DNA of 64,000 bases from Anastrepha obliqua. Its lineage: Eukaryota > Arthropoda > Insecta > Diptera > Tephritidae. The stretch's first letter is position 1, and every line of letters begins with the position of its first letter. The notes below the pieces were generated by a model that was not told where the DNA came from, searched no databases, and saw only the letters and a list, made by a program, of their open reading frames with translations. This document shows positions 39,301-51,300 of this stretch, in pieces. The position numbers were made by a program, and so were the translations under genes. The stretch covers positions 45,296,001 to 45,360,000 of the forward strand of contig NC_072895.1 in the NCBI RefSeq assembly GCF_027943255.1, given 5' to 3'.

Positions 39301-42300
39301 ACAAGTTTTCTGGTAAAAAATTAGCGTACTCTAAACTAACATACATACGTTAGCCTATGTTTTCAGGGTATTTTGTTTTATAAGTATCACTCAACCTTAG
39401 CAGGGATTTTAACCTGAAAGGAAGCCTTAGTACATGTGAAGTATGTAAGTCTATAAGTATAATGAAACAAAAGAAGAAAATTACTTGATTAGGTCGAATG
39501 TCAGATAAACTCTTCCTAACAAGATAGTCTTGCTGTTACCAAACATATTCTCTATACCCAATGACTTGATTCTTCGACGAAGGTTCCGCATAATTTGCCG
39601 GCACTTTCAGGAGTGGTGGGTGAACGATATGCGGACTTATTATATTGGAACTAATTGCTTAACAATTTCCTTTGCCTACAATTTTCTTTGAAGAATCATT
39701 GCTGCCAGCCTTTAAATTTGAAACGCCTTAAAATTTTAATCTATGAAAAACCAGAAGTGGTTTTGGTAGGATCACTTAATTAACGATATGCTAAATTCAC
39801 GACACCTTATAAGTAACCCACAATCGTTATATACCCTGTTTAGTGTGCTCTGTATGCAATACCAGCACTTACTGCTTGTGTGTATATTTATTTTTGTATA
39901 AGCGAATAATTTTAGCTCAAAGAAATGCACTATAGTTGCTATAGTTAGACTTTCACGAGTTTTCATTCACGGTTTTTTCTGTTTTTTTTTATTCTTTTAC
40001 ATTATGTGCACACCTACCAACATACGTACATATTTAGAACTACGTCAATAAGTTATGTTTGAAAGTTCGTTATTTGGCAATGATGCATAGCAGGCAATTG
40101 GTAATAACAGTCGCAGGACTCTGTAAATACGAGTATCTGTTGCAGGTGATGAAACGTCAGTCACGACAGTTTCAATGGAGTAAACAAATTTCTTTATTGG
40201 TTAAACGTGGTTGTGTAAATATGCATAATTTAGTATCTTGATGATATGCGTGTATGTTCGTACTGCACTCATCCTGTCAATTACATTCAAGTGTTTGTTG
40301 GCTGCTTTAGTTGTAAATCAGTCGTTTTGTTAGAAAGATGTGGAAAATCGCAAATAAAGCGGTAGATAAAAAATAATAGTTACTAATTGTCATATAGTTG
40401 TCATATAATTTTAGTAATATTTGATTGCAATGTAAATAATTGTATTATACACGAATTTCGAGAGTGCTAGAGTTTATAAAATTTATTTTTTCTTGTAAAT
40501 TCACAATTGGGGTATTTTGCTGCAATGTAACATAACTTCTATTGGTGGTCACAGAAAGAACAAATTGGGTGCAGCTATCTCATATTACTATATACATATG
40601 TAAATATTATTTCAATTTATCTGTTTATTTTAAATATTTTGTCATTTTGGGGATGGCTTCGATACGGTGTAAATCTATTAAATATACAACGAAAAAAAAT
40701 GAAATGAAATAACATTGAATTTTATTTTCATAGAAATAAAAGAAACTATATTAAAATAAAAAATAACTTAAAAAAATATAATAAAACAGAATAAAGTAAA
40801 AAAAGAATTTTAAAAAATAAATAAAGTGAAATAAGTTCAAATAGAATAATGTAAAATAAACAAAGTGAAAAAAATAATAATAAAAATGAAGTAAAAAACT
40901 TAATAAAATGAAAAAAATTAGAATAAAGTAAAATAAAATAAATTAAAATTCAATAAAATATATTAAACCAAAATAAAATAAAATAGAATACAATAAAATA
41001 AAAAAATAAAATAAATAATTGGCGCGTACACTTCTGTTAGGTGTTTGGCCGAGCTCCTCCTCCTATTTGTGGTGTGCGTCTTGATGTTGTTCCACAAATG
41101 GAGGGACCTACAGTTTCAAGCCGACTCCGAACGGCAGATATTTTTATGAGGAGCTTTTTCATGACAGAAATACACTTGGAGGTTTGCCATTGCCTGCCGA
41201 GGGGCGACCGCTATTAGAAAAATGTTTTTATTAATTTTGCTTTCACCGAGATTCGAACCAACGACCTCTCTGTGAATTCCGAATGGTAATCACGCACCAA
41301 CCCATTCGGCTACGGCGGCCGCCGTAATATAATAATATTAAAATGAATTGAAATAAAACTAAAATAATACATATAAAAAATAAATAAAATAAAATAAGTG
41401 AAAATTCATTACAATAAAATGAATAAAGTCAAAGAAAATAGAACAAAATCAGTAAATCGAAACCAGTAAAAATATAAAATAAACTAAATTAAAAAAGTAA
41501 ATTAATTACGCTAAATAAAGCAGAATAAACTAAATTAAAATATACAAAAAAATATACTAAAACAAAATTAACTAAGCTGAATTGAATTAAAATAAGCTAA
41601 TATACAATTTAATAAAGTATTTTACTTTAAAAATTAATAAAATAACAAAAATAATATAAAATAAAGTACATTTAAAAATCAAAATTAAATAAATCAAAAT
41701 ATACATAATAAACTAAACTAAATTAAAAAAAAAGAATAAAAAATGAAGAGCAATTAAGTAATTAAAATAAGTGAAAATAAAGCAAGATAGGGTGAAACAA
41801 ATGAACAAAAATAACATAAGCTGAAGTACAATAAAATGAAACTAAACAAAGTCAAATAGAGGAAACTAAAATCTAGTAGAACAAAATCAACTGAGTAAAA
41901 TTGTTTAACAAAGCGCGCCAGTCGTTTCTCTCTCGCGCAAGCCCGTGCCAGTTGGAAACACCAAGTGAAGCCAAGTCCTTCTCCACCTGATCTTTCCAAC
42001 GCAGAGGAGGCCTTCCTCTTCCTCTACTACCACCAGCTGGTACCGCATCGAATACTTTCAAAGCCGGAGCGTTTGTATCTATTCGGACGATATGACCCAG
42101 CCAACGTAGCCGCTGGATCTTTATTCGCTGCGCTATGTCTATGTCGTCGTAAAGCTCATACAGCTCATCGTTCCATCGCCTACGATACTCGCCGTGGCTA
42201 ACGTGCAAAGCTCCGAAAAATTTCCACAGAATCTTTCATTCAAACAATTCAAGGGACGCCGCATCGGATGTTGTCATCGTTCAAGCTTCTGCGCCGTACG

Positions 42301-45300
42301 GTAGGACGGGCATGATGAGACCCTCATACAGCGTTAGTTTTGTTCGTCGAGGGAGGAATTTACTGCTCAGTTGCCTTTTAGTCCAGAGTAGCATTTGTTG
42401 GCAAGAGAATAGCGATAACGCGGCTAAAGTAGGTGACGGACTGACGGCTGAGCTATTAAAATATTTCGTCAAGGAGCTGGTAAGGTGCATGCATTAACTC
42501 CTCTATAAAGAATGGTGGGATGAATGCATGCCTGCTGGTTGGAATTCAAGTCTGCTCTGCCCAATCCACATGAAGAGTGATACTGCAATCTGTGCCAATT
42601 ACCGTGGGGTTAGTTTTCTAAATATCGCATACAAGGTTCTAGCGAGCGTATCGTGTGAGGCCCACTATCAACTGGAGCGCACCATCAACTGATGGTTCCT
42701 TATTAGTGTGGCCTGGAAAATTCACAATCGACCAGATACTCACATGATGGTATGTCTTGAAAAATACCCATGAAAGGAAAATCGGCACAGACCAAGGAAC
42801 GGCAGTCCTGTCCTCAACGTTCGGCATCATATCATTCATATTATCTGTGACATGCGCAGTTGTCACTATTTAACAGATTCGAGAAGTATTCTCTCCAAAA
42901 TTTAAGCAGCACACTCTGGATGTCAGTCACCTGATCGCCGTCTTTGTTCTTACAGGAAATTGCTTGTATATATAATTGGCGCTTGTATCCGTTAAATGGA
43001 GGTACCTACAGCTTTAAGCCTACTCTGAACGGCAGCTATTTTTATGAGGAGCTTTTTCATGGCGGAAATACACTCAGAGTTTGCCTGAGTGGAAATTCCG
43101 GATATTAGAAAAAGGAAAATAAAATCAAGCTACAAATTTAACATTAATAAAACAGAGATAAAAAAGTTGGAAAAAAATAAAAAAAAAATAAAAAAAAGAA
43201 ATAAGTAAACTAAAATAAAAATAAAAATATAAACAAACTAAAAACAGAAAATAAAGGTAAATAATTAAAACAAAATGAAAGAATAAAATAAAGTAAACTA
43301 AAATTAAAATAGAACAAAAACAAAAAAAAAAAAAAATAAAGTAAAAAAATTAATAAAAAAAAATAGAAAATAAAATGAAGTAAGATAAAATAAAATAAAA
43401 TAAACTAAAAATTCAAATAAAATAAAATATAATAAAGTAAAATTAGATGAAATAAAGTAAGCTAAACGAAAATAAAATAAAAAAGTAGCCGAATGGATTG
43501 GTGTGTGAATACCATTCGTAATTCAGAGAGAACATAGGTTCGAGTCTCGGTGAAACACCAAAATTAAGAAAAAAGGTCCCGCCATGTGTGGAACAACATC
43601 ATGACGCACGCCACGAATAGGAGGAGGAGCTCGGCCAAACATCCAAAAAGGGTGTACGCGCCAAGTATATATATATGTATATGTATTAGACCGGGTCGAT
43701 TTGTGGGGAGGCAAAAAAATCGCCCATTGCCCTGTGAAAATCATATTCTAGGGATCAAAATAAGAAACTTTGCCGAAGGAACCATAACTCTAAAACGAAT
43801 GCTGATATCCCCCAATTTGGGTCGAACTTTTTAGTTTCTTTTCTCATGTAAAGGCCAAAAATGGTGATATTTTGAAGTGATTGTATGGGGAACCCCCCAG
43901 GGGAGTTCCAGGGGGTGTGCCACTGGCATGGGTGGATCGGCCGTCCAAAGTTAGTGGGGGTCGGTCATACATTTGGACTCGATTGGAGCACTCTAAATGG
44001 GTCAAAGTGGGATTTTTCGTTCGACCCAAATTGGGGGACATCAGAATTCGTTTTAGAGGTATGGTTCCTTCGGCAAAGTTTCTTATTTTGATCCCTAGAA
44101 TACGATTTTCACAGAACAATGAGCGATTTTTAAATCGACCCGCCCTAATATGTATATATAAGTAAGATAAAAAATTAAAGTAAAACAACTAAACCAAAAT
44201 TAGGTGAATAGAATAAAAAAATAGAAATAAAATAAAAAAGTAAATAAAATGAAAAATAAATAAAATTGTAGTAAAATGGAAAAATAAAAAATAAAAAAAA
44301 AATTAAATTAAATAAAGTAAACCAAAATAAACAGAATTCTGTTAAAAAAATTTAAAAATTAAACGAAATAATGGAAAACAAATCAATAAATGAAACTAAA
44401 ATAAATTAAGAGAAAAAAATTTAATTTAAATAAAGTAAGCCATAATAAAATGAATTCAATTAAAAAATTAAATAAATAATGGAAGACAAATAAATAAATA
44501 AATAAAATAAAATAAATTATAATAAAATGAAAAATAAAAAGTGAAGTAAAATAAGTAAACCAAAATTAAGTGAAAAAATTGAAAAGAAAAACAAATAAAT
44601 GAAATAAAAAAATAAGGCGAGTTAAGATTAAAAAATAAAATTTAAATAAAGAAAAACAAAAATAAAGTGAATTCAATTAAAAAATTAAACAAAGCGATAA
44701 ATAAAATAAAACAAATTATAATAAAATGAAACACAATACAATAAATCAAATAGAACACTGTGTTAATCTCAGTCTATCGAATGAAGGTAAAAAAAAATGT
44801 AAGATAAATCTAAATATCATAATTAAAACAATATTATTAAAACATGTAATACATAATTAATTGAATATAGTTTTAAAAATATAGTATTAACTGTGTTGAA
44901 TCATATCGGCATCTATTATGACCACCGATGCCAACATAAGTGATGGTCTAATGGATGAGGCGAATAGTGAAGAGAATACGCCAACAAGGTCGCATATGCT
45001 GCAGGTAACTGAGATCCATTAAAGTAGTGCTGTGCGTTTATTTGACTATTCGAACAGGTTGAGTAATCAATTGCTCGGTTGATCAATTATTCAATTAACC
45101 AAAATTTTGATTACTCACAACTGTCATTACTTGAATAAGTTTTAACAGGAATATTCCAAAATATACTGCATTTTGTGCGAATATAAAGTTTGCGTTGGAA
45201 AATTTTGTAAGCACTTTTATGCGTTTAAAGACTGTGTGAAAGGCCGAGGATAAAATGAAAACTGAAAATCAGTGAAAATTTGAACGGGATGGCCGATGCA

Positions 45301-48300
45301 CCAAATCTTTAAAATATCAGTTAATTAATTAATCATTACGTATTTACTCAGAATAGTGATCAATTAAGAAGATAATTCTTTCAGCAGTCTCGCAATTGCC
45401 TAATCTGAAGTTTATCTCTTCGAGTTATTTAACTTTTCAGTAATCAAAAGGCCCCATGAGTTAATGTATCGAATGTCTTAAATTATGTATAGCGAAATTT
45501 TTGAATAATCAAATAATCGCCTATTGCCCATAAAAAGACAAAAGGGAAGCAATGGCCAAAGCATGGAGGCTTGCATGTTTTTTTAGAATAAAAAAATAAC
45601 ACAATTTATAATCAGCGTTTCACGTAAACTTTATTGGAAAAAATTAAATTGTAAGTATTTTAGTGATGAAATATGCGGAAATTTTATAAAATAATATATG
45701 TGCATGCTTTTTGTACATATACTGCATTATATGAATTTGCATGTAAAAAAGAGCACACTTACAGTAGTTACATACACATATGTATATGTATGTGCAGTTG
45801 TAATAGCATTTCATTCATCCTTTCTCCAATCTGATAAAGAGGTTATTTATTTAAAAAAACTATTAATTAGCAACGCAGATAACATTATTTATAATTTTAC
45901 TCTATTATAGATTGTTTTAATGTTATGAGTAAAAATATTAAATATTACAGAAATTAACTAATCTTACCTCCAATAGATCAAATCAACTTCTAAGTCTAAC
46001 CTCAAAGATGGTGGAGGAGATGCAGATGATTTGGATGCATGGATTAGATCGCGTCAGTTACTGAAACCCGATGATCAATTGGACCTGACTGAAGCTGAAT
46101 TGGGTGAGGAAATCACTAAGGTATTGACACCGACCAATACAAATGTGGTGCGCAATTTGGTGATTTACAGCTTCAAGGAAAGCGCCTTTGTCCAGGTGGG
46201 TGCAAGGAAAAATATTGCTGTGTTAGGAATTTTTTGATAACCAATAAGCTTAACTGCTGCTTGTGCGCATATACCTACCTACACACTCGAGCTTGACTTG
46301 TTTCCAGTAGCACAGAAAACAAACTATGTGACATATCACGCTGAAATTTGCCATGTAATCTTATAACAGTCTTACCAAAAAACAAAAAATTTATTTTTGC
46401 CATATGTCATCCGCGGACCGTTTTATTGATACCGTCTCGTTCATATTTGAGCAGAAGTAAAACGGTTTTTAATTAGAGTCTACTATATTTAAAATAAATA
46501 ATTAGAGTCTACTATATTTAAAATAAATGGAAATATACAAATTTGTACTTAATACTCTGACAGGTAACTTTCAAATTTATATTTTGTGTATACCCTTTCT
46601 CATTTGTCCTTTTGCTTTAGTTGCTGGTGCTGCCATTATGAATTTTCTGTATATTTGCGTTGTTGGCGTGAAGGTCGTGGCAAAAAAGCTAAATTTCGAG
46701 ACAATTCTTGGCTTTTGCATTAAACTCGTCTTGGCTTTTTTACACCGTCTCACATAACATTCATCGTTCGGGCAAATGGTTACAGACCATAAACTCGAAT
46801 AAAATATGTAGCATCACAACCACCATCATCATTATTTGGCAGGGTCACAGCTCGGGGGACTTTAGTTTCATCAACTGCCTTCCCCAAGTTACACAATTCA
46901 AGGCAGCAGACAACTAGTTATGTATTTTCAGTTTCTTGACATCTTGATATATATATAACTTAAGAAGGATGTTTGGAGACTAGGGTGGTCCAAAAAAAAT
47001 TTGTATGCTGCCGCCCCCCAAAATAGTAAAGAATGAAAAATAAAAAGACCCGTATTTTTTTTTTTTTAATCAGACCATATTTAATGGTGCCGCCGGGGCT
47101 TTGAAATATCCCATGTATTTTGCATGGGAAAAAAAATACTTTTTCGTAGATTTCATGTAAAAACCTGGAAAATGAATATATTTTAACCGGATAACTCAGT
47201 TTCTCTTCATAATTGGTCAGGGAATAACAACCAATTATGAAATAATTAATTTTTTTTGTATTAACTATTTTCATAAAAGTAATATAAAATATTGTTTTTC
47301 GATTTTTTCTTAGATTTTCGTTTTATGGGGGCTTTTTGGGGTTATATAAAAAATATAAAACATATAAATTTTTTCCCATGCATTTTTGGACCACCCTATT
47401 GGAGACATTTACTCATGCACATGGCACGACCTAACCATTGGCGTCGTTGCGATTTGACGAACTTAACAACATCTTCAGCTTTGCAAATTCGCCGCTACTC
47501 CTTGTTGTATCTGATTCTATAACAACCATCCTCAAACCGAATTGGACCATTGACTTTTCGTAAGACTCGTATTTCGAAAGTTCGGAAATTTTGTTCATCC
47601 TTGAATGACATTACCCATGACTCACAGCTATATGTCAAAACTGGTCTTATTATTGTTTTGTAAATACTGTATTTACAGCTGCGCGAGACTAGTCTGCATT
47701 TTAGTAGTTACAGGTTGGCGTAGTAAACTTTCTTTGCTGCAACAAGTCGATCTTGGCTGCAGTCATGAATACTATTGTCTCTTTTTAGAAGTACCCCAAA
47801 TATTTGAAACTCTCTATTCCTTCAAAAACGTTCTGTCCAACAATTATATTTTCAGGCTTTGGCCTTTCAACATCGCGTGAAATTTTCATGTATTTGGTCT
47901 TATCGGTGTTGATATGGAGTCCAAATTTGCTTTTCTTGCGATGTTAGAGAAAAGTTGTACCTTGATTTCGAGCGAGAATGGTTCTGTCATCAGTATATGC
48001 GATGGTTAGATCGGAGCTGGTGAATAAATTACCAGATTTCACATCGTTCTTGATGGCGTAGTGCAAAAGCAAATTGAATGCAGACGTTGATAAGGTGTCA
48101 CCTTGCTTGACACAACTTTCGATGACAAAGTGTTCCGTGGTGGCCTGTTGCACAAGGACTTTTCCTTTGGTACCACCATATTCGACTAATTTAGTTTCGT
48201 GTGTCATCTGGGTATTCAATAAACCAGAAGTCTTTAATATGTTTTGCACTGAAACTACCTTTGCAAGTAGTAAGGAAAATATTTATACAATACTACATAT

Positions 48301-51300
48301 ACTTTTACTATAGCAGGCATTACAATGATTTATTAACTAGAAAATATAGCTGTAAAATCAGTGAAATTGATTATCTAGCTTTTCTGAGAATAATTTTTCA
48401 AATCGGGATAGAAGTTTTAAAGTCCAATCCAATTATCGCTTTCTTCAAATTTATTTATGAGTTGATTTCGGATATTATTGGAATACGCTGCTCCACACTT
48501 TGTCACTGTATTAGTCGAATTGCAGTTTTAGGCTCACATCACAAGTTAGTAGTTCCCAATATTTCTCCTTCTTGACTATTGTAAGGGTAGATGAGTTTGA
48601 TTACAGTGACTCTCTAAACCACTGTTGCGGATCAAGATTCTCTGGCTACTGCTACTAAAATCAATTACAAGCTGGTGTCAAACTTCAGCAGATATTTGCT
48701 TGATCCTTTATAGACTGCAATAAATAAGTACTGCACAGGGAATTATTGGCAGTTTTGACAATTTATTTGTGTCTTATTCAATTCAATTAATTATTTTTTT
48801 TATGAAATAAATATTTTTTATTTTGGTACAAAAAGCATATATCGCACCCTAAATACAAAAGGGTCACAACTCAAAATGTATTTCTGCTCAAATATGAACG
48901 AGACGTTATCAATAAAACGGTCCGCGGGTGACATGTGGCAAAAATAAATTTTTTGGTAGGACTGTTATAAGCATACATGGGAAATTTCAGCGTGATATGT
49001 CACATAGTTTGTTTTCTGCGCTACTGGCACAAGTCAAGCTCGAGTGTGGAAAATTTTGAGTTGTGACCCTTTTGTATTTAGGGTGCGATATGTAGATCTT
49101 AGTTTCAAATTGTGTGAATTTCCATACAAGTTTCAAACTTTTTATTAGAATTTTTAGAAAAATTTAAAGTAGGGAGTTTTAGAAAAATTCTAGGTATGCT
49201 GTTTCATATTTCGTTAAATTTTGGTATGACAAAATCAAGCCGATTCTTTTAAAGGTCGTATCGGTATATCAGCTGATTTGTTTTTTTTCTTTTACCGTGC
49301 CCATGTGGCTGTCGGCCCAGAATGAAACAAGGCGGATTCATTTTTGGAGTTTACTCCTTAAGAAACGATATATAAGGCCCACGGTATGAAAAAATATGGG
49401 TAGTAAAATCGTGTGAATCACTGGCGTCCGCTGACGGAAGTGTACGCTGACGGAAGTGACGCATTGCCCTTTTTCTATATTCTAGTGAGAAAAAGTACTG
49501 CATACCTTGTGGCGCTTGGTTGTTGGTGCAAACTTGTCAGAAATATATATTTCCTTGTGGTTGCTAATTTCTAGGCAGAACACTGCCCACATTTTGGTGC
49601 TTATTTCCGTTTCCTATCTAGTGCTTGTGCGTTCGTTGAGAACCTACATATACCAGTGATATCGTCTGAACCTTTGGAGGAGATTGTCTTCAAAAACCCT
49701 TACAATGGTTCATCTGCCAATTACACGCCAATGAACTACTGCTTAGACATTTGTTTGAATACATTGATGGCTCTACGTCTGAAAGCATTAACGGTGAAAT
49801 AGAGAAAAAATTGAAGGATTGTGAGAAGCTTTCTTTCGTCAATTATAAACCAATTATATTCACACTACCAGATATATCCAGTGAAAAAGATTTAAGCACG
49901 GATCAAAAATACCTATTTGATATTTAAAGTGCTATTATAAGTGGACATTGCAACGACAGCTTAAAAAAGAAAAACCCCAAAAAAATTGTTCATTCCAGGT
50001 GGCTTACTATAGCGAATAGAATAAATAAATTTATATTTTTCCAGTAATATAGAAAAGGTCTTCATTTACTCCTTTTGCATATTAAATATATTTTTAAATA
50101 TCACGGTAATCGTTCTTAAGGAGTAAACTCCAGTCGCGTGTCGGAGCTGACACACACACACCTCTTTTTTTTTGTTTTCTATTTTGCCAACACTTTTCTG
50201 TGACAATCAAACGTACAAAGCATTGTTGTTGCCCTAGTGCCACCACCTTTAATGAATGCGCCTTGGACAAAATACAAGTTTAAAGTGCTTCAAAAATGGC
50301 GTTGATTTTTGGAATTTTGTTTTTTATGACATGCATGTTTTCTTCCATTTAAAAAAAATTTCGAATGTTCGTAAATGATGCATCAGAACGAAAAAATTCA
50401 AAAGGCAACGCGATTTTTACGCCATTTTATTTTTCACTTTGTATTACCGAAATTGAATGAGCCACAAACTGCATACTCAGAGTTTTTCTAGAAATTCCCA
50501 AAGAAAAATCTTTTATAATTTTGTACAAAGTTTTAAGCTTTAAGTGACATACTTTTTGTTATAGTATGAACTGTATTTTTATAAGAAAATAAAATAAAAA
50601 ATAAATAGAAAATCTGTGAGTAGTGAAATCTTAACAAATTGTTACGCTGCTATTATTGTGTACACAGCTGTACATTAGAAACCTTATTTGCTTTACATTT
50701 TACTAAAGAATTTGATATCCTCCCTCCAGTAGTAGAATATGAAATAGGATGTTAAAAATCAAACGAAACGCAAAATTCAATTTTACCAAATCTGAATGAT
50801 CTAATTCGATAACCGTGACTCAAAAAGATGTTCTACAATAGGTTAAACCCGTATATGGAAAATGCATTCACCCTGCACAAGAAAACAAAGAGATATCTAT
50901 CCTTAAGTAGAATAAGCCACTAAAACAAATGGCATACCAAGTTTTTAATACAACTAATTAGAAAGTTATCCACACGGCCTAAAATGACTATTTGGTGCTT
51001 TCTTTTTTACGAATTGTCAAACTTATTCGTTACTCCATCGTGCAGATATCAGTAATTTTTCCTACATTAAAATAATTAAAATTAAAATTGTAGGTAATTT
51101 AATGTAGTTTTAAAAAAAGCAAATAGATTTCAAACCGAATTATATTTGAGCTAGGAATATAGGCTTAAGTAAGGCCGTTCAGTAAAATAAAAAATCGATG
51201 TATAGGAAGGAATATATTTTTTAAACACTTTCACCAATTTTTTTTGGGGAATTTCTGTTGTTGATAAACCATCCAAAGTAAAAAATTTTACGATTGCACT

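Larger units (their letters stand above)
40680..44760. repeat. 4-kb degenerate A-rich tract (AAATAAAATA-type) hosting insertions
   Basis: Strand-asymmetric A-rich sequence built from loosely repeated AATAAAATAAA, with AAACTAAAAT and AAAGTAAAAT variants, at 40,690-41,015, 41,327-41,870, 43,114-43,480 and 44,160-44,755. It is interrupted by three SINEs, a LINE and a foldback element. Confidence 0.8.
26012..45976 (+). other. Giant first intron of DNAI1 (if exon a is used)
   Basis: About 20 kb with no other credible host gene: SINE copies 6 to 11, jockey/maT nests, mariners, a palindrome and a 4-kb A-rich tract. The alternative first exon at 44,918 lies near its 3' end. Confidence 0.45.
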
